64,000 nt of DNA from Scatophagus argus. Its lineage: Eukaryota > Chordata > Actinopteri > Scatophagidae. Below are positions 53,801 to 64,000 of the stretch, one piece after another; the stretch's first letter is position 1; each line of letters opens with the position of its first letter. Where the stretch lies: NCBI RefSeq assembly GCF_020382885.2, contig NC_058494.1, forward strand, positions 12,914,001 to 12,978,000. Reading direction: 5' to 3'. A model generated the notes under the pieces. That model was not told the DNA's origin, made no database searches, and saw nothing but the letters and a program-made list of their open reading frames with translations. Both the position numbers and the translations under genes were made by a program.

Positions 53801-56800
53801 TTCAGTAGTGGTATGAAATCCTGTGCACAATTGCTAATGATATACATAGGCACAAATTAGAGAGTGCTGCCCTCAGGTCTGAGATGTAATGAGAGAGAAA
53901 GGCTGAAGCTGTTCATGTGTCTGGCAGGTACAGTAGGAATTAAAGGAAATCCAGTGAATTCTTTATGAAGAAAGCTTAAAATCCTTTAATCCTCGGGCTT
54001 CCTCTGTGAGGAGCATAAAAACCGTTAAAAACTCTGACGGTGGTCATGTTTTTTCACCGTTTCTCCCCTTCAGTGTACAAGTCTGTGGATTAAAGGCTTT
54101 CGGGCTGCATTCATCAATAGCAGCATAGATATCTTTTTTTTTTTTGTATATTTACTAGCAAGCTGTAACTATACAAAATTCATGTGGATGAAATCAATAT
54201 AAGACAAGAGCCTTTAATGAATCTAGATCAGCACCCTGTCTAAGCAGCATCATTTTTACGTCCACAGAGGAAGTTTTGCAGGGGTTTAGCCATGTCTTAC
54301 TTACATACTAGTGTGCGGAATATTTAACATTTTTTATGTGTATTTACACAGGTTGGCTTATGTGTATTTTGTTGTTATATCACATTAAACTTTTCTGGGC
54401 AGTTCTAATGCTACACTAATATTTCTTCAACTGCTGAGAAACGCCTTCTCTTTCCTCTCTTCTGCATTTCCTGCTGTAGGCGGTTTGTGAGTCTTCAAAT
54501 GGTGATCGCCAACACACTCTTCCGGACGGTGTGCTACCACCCAGAGGAATACCAGATCATCACCAGTGGCACTGACAGAAAGGTTTGTTTTGGGACTGTT
54601 AATACTTTCTTTCATTACTTACTGCGGAAGAATGGAAACGGCTGAGTTCTATGCAAACTTACGTGTGTGCATAAAACTCAGCTGTTTTGCCTGATAGTTA
54701 AAAAAATGTTTTGTTTGTCACAGAATGACATTCAACAGTCATAATCTAGATGTCTCATTATTCTGTTATTGTTATTATAATCTCCACTCAGTGCGTGTGA
54801 GAGAAAAGCCTGCTGCTCTGCTAAGATCAGCACACAGGAGCACAGTGAAGACTCACACAATCACACACACTTGTATGTCCACAGATTAGGTGGAAAAGCC
54901 TGTAATTTGTTTCTCAGCTCAACGTAATTAAGCCATTGTGTTGGCTGCTAGTGACTGTGACAAAAAAAAACACTCAGCTCTTTAAGTCTGTTATTTTGTG
55001 AGTGATTTTGATTAACAATGTGCACAGGGTCAGAAGTTCACAGTGGCAAAATGAAATGCTTGTTTCCTTGATTGTGCACTTCACACACACCCACTGAACC
55101 CAGCCACACACGAGAGCCCATATTGTTGCCTCCTCTGCATGCTGAGAGGTGAGGACAAGTTGTGCTGATTAACACGGCGCTGTGGATATGCTGAGTGAGT
55201 GGAGAGAGAGTGAGAGGGATGGATTCAGGGGAGGGGAGACAGTGGGGGAGATAGACAGGGGGAGGATTGCTGTAGTGTTCGTGCCTTCCTGCGGATGTGC
55301 CTGTGCCACCCGAGTGCCAGCCAGATCCACCATCTGCTCATCCCAGGACACAGGCGCTCTGTCTGGGAGAACATATACCAACGCGCTGTCTCTCTCTCTT
55401 TCTTTCTCTCTCTCTCGCTCTCTCTCTCATCCTCACTCCAACCCTTCATCACATCCCAGCATGCCTCTGTGAGTCAATTCAAAGAAAGTTAACTAATAGA
55501 ACTGAGCGAGGTAATGAAAAGGAAGAGAGTGGCTGAGAGACAAGGTGAATGGAAGGTGGTAACTCTCTCTCCATTTGCTAAGGTGTGTCTTTTTAGGAGG
55601 ACAGGAAAGGTAGCTGAAAGGAAGTTTAATGCAGTTAATGTGTTCATGGTGTGTTTTGTTTTTGCTTTACATTTGACTAAGCTTTCCAGCTAGAATAAAA
55701 ACTAAAAACTGTCTCTTTAAACCTGGGTCACATGGGCATATGTACATACTTATAATTCTGTGCTGCTCATTTTGAGTGGGCCTTAAGGCCTTGGGCATCA
55801 GGACTTAATGGTGCTAATCTTATCTGTAGCTGAATCGGCTATACTCTGAACTCGGGTCTTCACCTGATTATACGATGAACAGTATCAACAGCAGACCTGT
55901 CTCGGCGTTGCTTTCCACATGTAATTAATTTCCTGGTGGCCTGTGTTGTGGCGATAGGCCAGTTTCCCAGGCTGAGGTGGAGGGAACACAGATGGGCCAA
56001 AACAACTCAAACAGGTGGGAGTCTCTAATAAACTGCTGAACTGAGACAAGGAAGAGGGAAGAGGTCGTGACTGTGGCAAGGAGGAAGAGATGACATGGGG
56101 CAGAAGGAGGAGTGTTACTTTGGTCATACCTGGATATACATAAAACTGTACATATAGATATCCATAGCACACTGGTGGTATTCTTATAGGTACTGCTTTG
56201 CTGTTTGTTGAAAAGATGGTGCCTTCGTGTTGAATGAATGTTCATGTTCTGTGCAGCTGCAAGCCTTACGTCATTTGATACCGAGTTGAATAAGGAAGGA
56301 TTTCTGAATTTTGCACGTTATGTTTTTAGTGAACTGTTTTCCCCTCTGGTAATGACAGTGTTTTCCTACATTATGTTTTGCAAATTTACTTGGTGGAACT
56401 AACATATCAACAAGCCATTTTGTCCGAATACGCCAATTGGTGTCAGAGGAACACTGTAGAGCAGCTCCACAGAAATGTTACTGTGGCTGGTCAGGGACAG
56501 AGAGAATCACTCTGCAGTTCCAAAAATATAAATAAGATTTTTCTCACTGAGCCTTGTTTTCCTCTTTCGTTCCATGGTAACCAACAGTATTTGATAAGTC
56601 TGTGTTAGATTACATTTCCCCTCCTTTAAAGCATTGTATGCTTGGTTTTGTGGAGATAAATGAAATCCTGCCTCAAAGGCTGTTCTTACAAATGTTACTT
56701 ATTCTGAGCAGCTTTTTTTTTTACAATTAGACATCCTGTCTGTGACATAATTTCATTTAGTTCAGTCCGATAGTAAATTTTTAGCAGCATTGCAGTCAGT

Positions 56801-59459
56801 ATATAGTCAGTTTTCAGAAATTAGCTCTCTGATTTATGGTGCTTTTAACATTTGACTGACTTTGAAGTGCAGTCTGTTCAGCCCATGTTTTACTAACTTT
56901 GAAACAGCTCCTGGGCTAAACACTTACAGGGACTGAGATCAGTACTGCCGTGTGCCACCAAACCTTCTATTAGAAACTTGTTCACACAGGATGAGTGAGA
57001 AGATAGATTTTAATGATCAAATCAACCTGGCCCTTCATTTATGGTACCTAAACTTTTAAAATGTAATCGGGCTGGTCATATAAATAACAAGAAAGGACCC
57101 TTGGAGGTGTGTGTGGTTCTGTGATGTGTCTGCTGCCTGTGCTATAAATAACTTCAGCTAACAATTGCCTTTTGTGTGACTTGATACTTTGACAGCTACA
57201 AAGCTCTAGGGATGATTAAATCTCATCTATATCAGCAGAGATGGTTTCAGTAGGTGCGTATGGAAGAGGCAGTGGAGGAAGGTAACTACATGTAACAGAA
57301 GTACTGTACTGAAGTGCACTTGAGTGTTTCCGATGTATATAACTTAGTACTTCTGACCCACTACATCTCATATTGTACCATGTTGTTCCAGTTAATTTTC
57401 AGATTACAGTTTTTCCTTCTTGTCCAGGAAAAGCCATCTCTCTATATAAATCTTTCACCTTAAGTAAATTTGGCTTGATAGGGGCGGCATGGCGGTGCAG
57501 CGGTTAGCACTGTTGCCTCAAAGCAAGAGGGTTCCAGGTTTGAGGGGTCTGGGCTGTTCTGTGTAGAGTTTAATTGTTCTCTCCCTGCATGTGTAGTTTT
57601 TCTCCGGGTACTCCAGCTTCCTCCCTTAGTCACAAAAACATACTCATTAGGTTAACGGGTTACTCTACATTGCCCCTAGGTGTGAGTGTGTGGCTGTCTG
57701 TCTTTGTGTGTCAGCCCTGTGATTGACTGGCGACCAGTCCGGGCTGTACCCTGCCTCTCTCCCATAGTCAGCTGGGATAGGCTCCAGGGATGGGTGGCTG
57801 AGTAATCTATGCAGTAAATGAAGAGAGAGGGTGAACAGAGCAGTGGATTTAGAAATAAAACCTGAGTTTTTGATTGTTTCCCTGCTTCAACATACTAAAA
57901 TACAGATAAACAAATGAACACACTTAAACCTCTGCACAACCCTCATCCTGCCTCTCTCCTCCTGTCTTTGTGCAGCTCACACAGACCGTCCTGCAGATCT
58001 TTATGACAGACATAGAGAGCAGAGGGGAGAGAGATCACGGGGAAACGGAGATAGCTGTAACCTAGTTACTATGTTTTTATAGAGACCCAACCTCACACTG
58101 TTATTGGCTGGGGGCTACATTGTGCTGCACAAAGGCTGGCACCCAGAAATGTTCTGACACAGCAAAGAACAAAGAAAATACGGAAATAAAGGCAGAGGGC
58201 AGGACCAGATACAGACACCACCACACACTTTTTGAGGGTCAAAAGTGATGCCTGAAAGAAATAACTTTTGTATGAGTAATTTTTTTATTATTAGTGTACC
58301 TTTATGTAAAGGATCTTACTGCCAGTACCTCCACTACTGGTGAGAGGCTGATGGAATTTAACCATAGAACTCTGCATTTCCATACCTGATAAGAATAATA
58401 GAGCAGTAAAGGTAGTTTAAGGTACTTTGAGGTCACATATGGTATATTACCAAAACAGAAAATAATACAGTAAATGATGATGTAACAGAACACAACACAG
58501 CAACATAGAGATGCTGCCATCTGCTCATCTGTAGTGTAATCAGACAAAACTATGGAAATATGATCAAATGTTTGTGCATATTTATGATGCTTACTGAATG
58601 TCTTGAGAAAATAGACTGCACAATGTCTGTACATTAAGTCTGTGCATACTTGTCTGTGCATATATTTATATCTCTCCCCCTCTTGGACTCCAGGTCCTCC
58701 ATAAAGAATGGCGGTGATGAGCAAATATGTGTCAGGTACGACACTTCATTTCAGGGTTTCCATGTGTTTACTTCCTACTGCAGATTGCCTACTGGGACGT
58801 GTATGACGGCACTGCCATCAGAGAACTGGAGGGCTCGAAGTCTGGGGCCATCAATGGCATGCACATCTCACAGGAAGGCAAACACTTTGTGACAGGTAAT
58901 GGCCCGTTGCACACCTGCTGCTTGTTATGTTGTTGCTGTGCTCCCTTTAGTAAGATTCCTATCAGTGTAATTCAGCTGCAGATAAAGGAGTCTCAGTCTA
59001 TAAAATATCTCTCGTACCTGAGCAGTGAAGATAGTCATCCTATTGCGCTTGTCCGGGTTCATTGCTTTTTTCTCATCACTTTTTTTCATTGAAAAAATAC
59101 AAAGAAAAAACATTATATATCACACATTTTATCCCTTTTCATCTCCCTATCTTACCCCCATAGCACTCATCAAACCCTTGTCTCGCCCTAACCCACCGCC
59201 ACCCTCCACCTCATATATCTCATTGCAATGTTCTTACTCAAACATCTCTCAGGTAATTGACATATTTTTCATGACAGGAGGAGATGACAAGCTGTTGAAG
59301 GTGTGGGACTACATGGAAGGTATAGTGACCCACATAGGAATAGCTCACGGTGGCAGTATCACCAGTGTCAAGCTCTGCTCCAACAACAGCACCCTAATCA
59401 GCACCGGTGCAGATGGAGCCATCGTCCGCTGGAGGTTCCCTCACCCCTCTACCTCTTAA
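47871..59459 (+). CDS. cfap52: Cilia- and flagella-associated protein 52 (WDR16)
   Basis: Fourteen coding exons join in phase: 47871-47931, 48334-48533, 48714-48850, 49457-49585, 49771-49870, 50537-50653, 50991-51091, 51239-51409, 52319-52467, 52742-52887, 53557-53708, 54480-54582, 58784-58895 and 59278-59459. The total is 1860 nt, or 619 residues, against 620 in human. The protein is almost all WD40 repeats, with strand endings such as VVWNIE, LRVWELD, IRLWHID, VRVWELR, CIIWDIV and LKVWDYM. It ends in IVRWRF. The family protein is a microtubule inner protein of the doublet B-tubule near the inner junction in motile cilia and sperm flagella. Starting MALDTHGVPQ, this ATG opens the first exon and is followed by a good donor. 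The gene is complete, with no frameshift or stop. Confidence 0.96.
49871..50536. other. cfap52 intron 5
   Basis: Intron of 666 bases. No open frame or clear repeat family seen. Confidence 0.7.
50654..50990. other. cfap52 intron 6
   Basis: Ordinary AT-rich intron of 337 bases. Nothing recognised. Confidence 0.7.
51410..52318. other. cfap52 intron 8
   Basis: Intron of 909 bases with a pyrimidine-rich run just before the exon 9 acceptor. Nothing else recognised. Confidence 0.7.
52481..52538. repeat. Short direct repeat in cfap52 intron 9
   Basis: A 23-base unit, AGAGACCTCTGAAATTAACA plus CAC, occurs at 52481-52503 and again at 52516-52538. The 12-base gap itself repeats CTCTGAAAGAG-like sequence. 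It starts just 14 bases after the exon 9 donor. Confidence 0.9.
52888..54479. other. cfap52 introns 10 and 11
   Basis: Two introns (52888-53556 and 53709-54479) flank exon 11 at 53557-53708. No repeats or genes recognised in either. Confidence 0.7.
55388..55429. repeat. (CT)n microsatellite, interrupted
   Basis: TC/CT dinucleotide run with TTTC interruptions in cfap52 intron 12. Just upstream, 55200-55265 is purine-rich (GAGAG and GGGGAG). Confidence 0.9.
57484..57835 (+). mobile_element. Teleost tRNA-like interspersed repeat (SINE-like)
   Basis: The head GCGGCATGGCGGTGCAGCGG continues into TTAGCACTGTTGCCTCA and GGTTCCAGGTTTGAGG, which resemble degenerate pol III A and B boxes. The body has TGGAGTT-like, CTCCGGGTACTCCAGC, GATTGACTGGCGACCAGTCC and GCTGGGATAGGCTCCAG landmarks. 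These words recur in many bony-fish genomes as one dispersed repeat of about 350 bases. I recognise the unit but cannot give its library name safely. Confidence 0.8.
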
Positions 59460-59618
59460 TGTGACATCTGAAAGGAACGGAAACATTAAATCCACTATCA
59501 CCCTATTCTCAAATTATCCAAATCTGTCATTCAGTCTTTCCTCTTAACAAATGTTCCTATGAGAATCCAGCAATCTTTCAGTCACATTGCAGAATGCATT
59601 GACACTCTGACCAAAGGA

Positions 59619-59624
59619 AATAAA
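59619..59624 (+). terminator. cfap52 poly(A) signal (candidate)
   Basis: AATAAA lies 160 bases after the cfap52 stop codon, giving a short 3' UTR. Confidence 0.6.
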
Positions 59625-61469
59625 TGTAATTTGATTGAGCCTCACCGACTATATGAAATTTTTTCCTTTCTTCGGCAAAGAAAGAACAGACAGTTTTTAC
59701 AGAACTGAAAATATTACATTTCTCGAGCAGCTTAGTCTCTTATGTGGTAATTCCACGCAGAATCTGAATATAGGTGGGAATCCACAAAGTGACACTTTAC
59801 TTGAATTTAAAATTACACTTCAAGGAAGAAGACCGTATTGTTCACATCAAAGTGTCCGCATTATGCTTCTTTAGACTTTTTTTTTAGAACAACAGAATTA
59901 ATTGTGTACAACAGACTTTCTCAGTGCAGATGAAAGAATGTACAAAAACATTATACAGTAGATTAAATTTCCAGGTATGATTCTTAGGTCTGCTGCTGCA
60001 GAGACAAGCAGGAGGCCCAGATTCTTGGCTGCTTAAGCTCACAGTCGGCTAATCTATCAGCACGATTCCCTGAAGAATTTTGGTTATAGAGGAGGCAACA
60101 GAAAGCCTCTCTGACTGTGTCTGATCTGAAACCATTCTTCTCATTGTTGTTCAACATGGCTAATTGAAATAGTTAATAGCTCACCACTGCCCCATTCCCC
60201 CCAAAAATAAACAATATAAACCAAGTCAGCAAAAACATCCCTGGATCAGAGAAAAAAAAAGGCATTTCTGGAGGAAGCCATGGCTTGATTCACAATGTGT
60301 GTTATGCGATGGTATACCATGTTGGAAAAAGGGCATAAGGGAAACTATGGAAATTTTGGATGGGGCTATCTATTTCAATAAATCCACACATCTCGCTTAC
60401 TAAATTCAATCTTTAGTACTGGTGAGCTGTTAACATTAACACATTAGCCAGGCTATTTATAGAATTCTGTACAAATGTCTGCAAATGTTAATGTGTTCTA
60501 CACAAAGATATTTGAATAGCAGGATGAAGCACAAACAGATCCTCAATGCAGGTGATGTCACATCTCAGTTTAAGAAAGGACACTTTAGAGGACAGTCAGA
60601 CAGCAAATATAGAAACATACTGCACACAGCTGTATTATCATGTTAGCCCAAAACACAGAACCATAAAATCCTATACTGGGACTGTATAGGTAGATGCATC
60701 AGGAACTTGTTTTACAGGTGGCCAGGGAGTAGTTTTGCTGCCATTAGTCACTCTGTATTTCATGAGTCCATAGTCTTATTGTTGAGTGATGATAATGAAA
60801 TACTAAAAGTCTTTCAGTGGTTGGTGCATCTTCATTTTTAGGGCTGGGGTCGGAAGGGTCAGTTAGATTCATGTAACCACGAAATCATCAAACAAATGCC
60901 AGAGATATTTTCTTTTGGCTCCCTCTGAAGATGTTTAAGTCAGGTGATGCTATAATTGGTCCTACAGGGGGCAGTTTGAGGCTACAGTGTTTGACACCCA
61001 TTTAAGACAACAACTTCCTTGTTCCCTCTGTGACAAACAAGTTCAGCTTCATGCACTTTGCTAATCCAGTGACAGTGTGGGACTGTGGGGACAAAAAGGA
61101 TTTCCTGCTCATTGTATCATCCTTTCTGTTGTGATAAACTGCAAGTAATGTAATCCAGGTTAATTAAATTCATGTCTGAGGGGCGGGCATGAGACAGGAT
61201 CCTCCGAATATCAAGTTGTTCATTGTAGCCCCACAGACAGAAGGAAAGGGAGGGTGGAATAGCGCTGGTGAGAGAGTCAAGGACCGCCAGTGCACGATCC
61301 AGCGCTGAGAGCATCGATGAGGAAGTGTGACTGAACCTGCGGTGTGCAGGGAGGGAGGCAGCTCACCCGTGTAGTTCCTGGATCACCCATCAAATCGTGC
61401 GGACTGGTGACCGGATCGTACTGGGAGTTATCGGAATGTCAAGGGAATAATAGGACTAATGTGCCTTAC

Positions 61470-61488
61470 TGGCACCGAGTCGGTGCCA
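61470..61488. repeat. Perfect 19-base inverted repeat upstream of usp43
   Basis: TGGCACCGA, a central G, then TCGGTGCCA: two nine-base arms that are exact reverse complements. It lies 119 bases upstream of the usp43 start codon, probably in the 5' UTR or promoter, and would form a GC-rich hairpin in RNA. Confidence 0.9.
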
Positions 61489-61606
61489 TCTCAGCGGTGA
61501 GTGGAGAGAAGGAGAGAGCAGGAGGAGGAGGGGTAGACAGTCTGGCAGACAGGTGCGACTCCACAGCCTGTTTCATTTTCTCGCGGTCCTATTAAGTAAC
61601 AGAGCC

Positions 61607-62215
61607 ATGGATACCCGCAAGGAAAACAAGGTAAGAAAAGCAATGAAACCCAAAACGACGAAGCGAAAAGAGAAGAAATACAAAACCGGGAGGTTTACCA
61701 GGAGGAAATCGCTGCGATCATTTGGGAATTTCATGGGAAGGATCTTAAAAACTTTGGGCACTTTGGCACACTTTGGCGACGTGGAACCGCCGGACGCGGA
61801 GGACGACGACGGCGGCTTCGGGCAAAGCGCGTCGGGTGGTTTCAAAGACTGTTCGCAGATCTCCAGGGAGGGGGCCGTGAAGAAGAGCTCCACGGTGTCC
61901 TCCGCTCACGGCTCGGTGAAAGACAGGCTGTCGTGGTGTTACGGCGACAAGACCCCGGGGGTGCTGGGACTGAAGAACCACGGCAACACCTGTTTCATGA
62001 ACGCCGTGGTTCAGTGCCTCAGCAACACGGACCTGCTGGCCGAGTACCTCGGGCTGGAGCAGTACAAGTCGGATGTTTGTCACGGGAGGGTGAACGGGGA
62101 GGTGAGAGGCGACGAGCGGCAGGGCGTCAGGGGAGAAGTGACCGAGCAGCTGGCGTTGCTGGTTCGAGCGCTGTGGACGCTGGAGTACACACCGCAGCTG
62201 TCTGTGGAGTTCAAG
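61607..62215 (+). CDS. usp43: Ubiquitin carboxyl-terminal hydrolase 43, first coding exon
   Basis: USP43 is a peptidase C19 deubiquitinase that removes ubiquitin from substrate proteins. This first coding exon encodes 203 residues and ends in phase 0 at a GTGAGG donor after QLSVEFK, which I recall as the end of the matching human segment. The chosen ATG has a strong context (GCCATGG). Residues 8-40 are rich in Lys/Arg, with an RRKSLRSFG string like the RRRRSLRR of human USP43. An acidic/Gly-rich linker follows. The Cys box lies at about residues 121-139 (GLKNHGNTCFMNAVV) with catalytic Cys129. The exon is clearly GC-richer than its surroundings. The His/Asp boxes must lie in exons beyond the right edge. 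Its position after cfap52 matches human order. Confidence 0.94.
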
Positions 62216-64000
62216 GTGAGGGCGACCGTGTGTTTATCTGCCAGGCTTCTGCTGATGTCACTGCTTTGTTGTTGTTGTTGTTTTTTGTTAGTGTGTCTGT
62301 TGTTTTGGCTTCTGCCGCGACATGGAGGAGATGATCAGAAATGAAATGTTTATTTTGTCTTATTTAAAAAAATGTGTTACAGTTTTGGCAGGTATTACTT
62401 GGAAAGTAATGTCTTTACCTGGAAATGTACGCCTTTCATTTTATTCAAGCCAGATAATGAGGCTATATTCCTACTGGAACAAAGCATGCGTGGGCCCAAG
62501 ACCCCGAGGGCCCAGCAACCCTCAAGTTAAAGCATGTGTCAATTAGTTGGTAATTATTTGATTAACTGCACAGTTGTCTGGGAATGTGCTGTGCCACAGC
62601 ACAATAAAAAGAAAACCTCGGGGCCTTAAGGCGTTTTAAATCAAATCATCACAAACAAATTGATATGCAGCAAACCTGTGACCAGGTAGTTTCAGGACAG
62701 GAGTGCTGCTGGGTTTCTGGGTCTCTACCGAAAATATAATGAAGCTGCCCTCAGCTGTCTGCTGTGTGTGTTGAACTCAGTGAGTACTCCGAGAAGACTG
62801 AGAAGATACACATTGCAATGAGAGAGAGAGGAAGAGCAGGTCAACAGGAAATTTGTATGCAAGGCTGCTCCAGCAATGAATCAAGAGACTTCATGATCTT
62901 CAGGCTAGATTTACTTATACCCATTCCTACCATGGAATCTCCCCAGACATTAGACAAAGATTTTATTTGTCTCAGCACTGAGTTGTAATTGCTTTAGTGT
63001 AACCTGTGCCCTTTAGTGGAACCCGTGCCCTGCCTCATGCAGTGAGCCTAGCAGCACAGCGGGCATATGTCAAGAGGATTTTGTGGGCTTTGTGAGCAGA
63101 ATTACCAGCTATCACATGCCATATTGACAAAACAAATGCTGGAATGAACATGTCAGGTGAGCCCTTGATTGAATGGGATTCGACGGTAAGTGAATAAAGG
63201 TGCACAGGTTGAGTTTCAGTGTTCCGGGAGGCGAACATTAGTCATGTGAACCAGTAATAATAGAAACACTCCACCAGTTAGGCTCACAGTTTCGACTTTT
63301 TATTATCATTTGTTGAGCTAGTGGCAGTTTTGTAGTTACTGATTACATGGCAGTGTCTCCACTTGACTCACCTTCCTCAACAATCCAGCACTTCAGGTGG
63401 TTTGTCTGCATTCCCCAGATGTCATGTGGAGTGCTGGGGGGAGTCAAGTATTCCTTTCTTATTTACACAGACCGTTAAATGCATGCAGTAGTTCTGCACT
63501 GATTACACTGCAAAGGATATTGAGTCAACAGGTGGTAACACTGTTACACACAGAAGGCTTCTTGCTCTTGCAGTCACTCAGGGTTGTTGTGAGCCAGAGC
63601 TGCAAGGCCCCCCCAGCCTTCCCTCTGGGCTTACTGGATGACAATCCTCCGGTCGTACACTTGCTGAGGAGTAACTGCTCAGTTGCATCAACAGCCTGCA
63701 GGGATGTTACAGGGGAAGCAGGGTACGCATCATGTGTACAAAAACACAAATGCACACAGTCATACAGACATGGGGAGACAGCGTTTAGCCTGGGAAAGGT
63801 TGATAGTTATGTCAGTGGCTTTGAATGGAACTCTCCTCACCCACAACCATGAGTTAGTAATAAATGAATAACACATGTACAAGACAGGGAGTGCAGTCTC
63901 GTCCAAAGCTGTTAAGGAAAGTTGGTGAGTAATACCGAAGAAGGACCTGATGTTGTTTTGATCTGAAAAATGCAATGAGTCACTGTGTTGTGGATCATTA
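62216..64000. other. usp43 intron 1 (partial)
   Basis: Sequence after the exon 1 donor to the window end. No second exon resembling the next USP segment (with the QHDA motif) is visible, so it is treated as intron. No repeats of note. Confidence 0.65.

Larger units (their letters stand above)
54583..58783. other. cfap52 intron 12
   Basis: The longest cfap52 intron (4.2 kb). It holds a CT-rich microsatellite near 55.4 kb and a tRNA-like short repeat near 57.5 kb. No nested gene seen. Confidence 0.75.
59460..61606. other. cfap52 to usp43 intergenic region and usp43 leader
   Basis: AT-rich to about 61.15 kb with no gene seen. From about 61.18 kb GC content rises toward the usp43 first exon, consistent with its promoter and 5' UTR. 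There is no clear TATA box. Confidence 0.55.

Noticed and set aside
61471..61487. Match to the Cas9 tracrRNA terminal stem-loop
   Set aside because: Only the short palindromic core matches. There is no repeat array, cas gene or bacterial context, so it is a chance hairpin in fish DNA.
61553..61606. In-frame upstream ATG extending usp43 by 18 residues
   Set aside because: The downstream ATG at 61607 has a much better context, and the added residues are hydrophobic and unlike the family N-terminus.
61933..62334. 133-codon frame overlapping usp43 exon 1
   Set aside because: Out-of-frame shadow of the GC-rich usp43 exon. The other frame carries the conserved Cys box.

Overview
The window looks like nuclear DNA of a ray-finned (teleost) fish. 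It is AT-rich and intron-rich, with GT-AG splice sites, dinucleotide microsatellites, a decayed Tc1-type DNA transposon and a teleost-type tRNA-like short repeat. Spliced proteins match vertebrate families at close to full length. The gene order (stx8, cfap52, usp43) matches the human 17p13 block that lies next to NTN1. All exon models come from reading splice sites and codon phase by eye. No alignment or database search was run. A percomorph fish is likely but is only an inference.

Layout, left to right. Positions 3538-35287 (minus) hold syntaxin-8 (stx8): seven coding exons with one 25.6 kb intron, and the last exon (membrane anchor) lying beyond the left edge. Its promoter sits head-to-head with a plus-strand TBC-TLDc gene at 36714-41496. 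That gene is a TBC1D24-like paralogue of 749 residues in 11 coding exons. A C2H2 zinc-finger gene with 11 fingers follows at 44580-46108 (plus). Then comes complete cfap52 (wdr16) at 47871-59459 (plus, 14 exons, 619 residues). Last is the first coding exon of usp43 at 61607-62215 (plus), whose remaining exons lie beyond the right edge.

The genes do not form a pathway. stx8 (endosomal SNARE) and the TBC1D24-like gene (predicted membrane-trafficking adaptor) share a divergent intergenic region. cfap52 is a motile-cilium microtubule inner protein, and its short upstream region carries an RFX X-box-like site next to a forkhead-like site. usp43 is a deubiquitinase.

The points most worth a second look are: a histidine in place of the expected zero-layer glutamine of the stx8 SNARE motif; the TBC1D24-like paralogue between stx8 and cfap52, which keeps the phosphoinositide-pocket residues but lacks the GAP finger residues; the RFX/forkhead pair at cfap52; and a perfect 19-base inverted repeat upstream of usp43. 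I found no bacterial-type system, CRISPR array, tRNA or rRNA gene. The large introns and gaps contain mainly simple repeats and transposon remnants.
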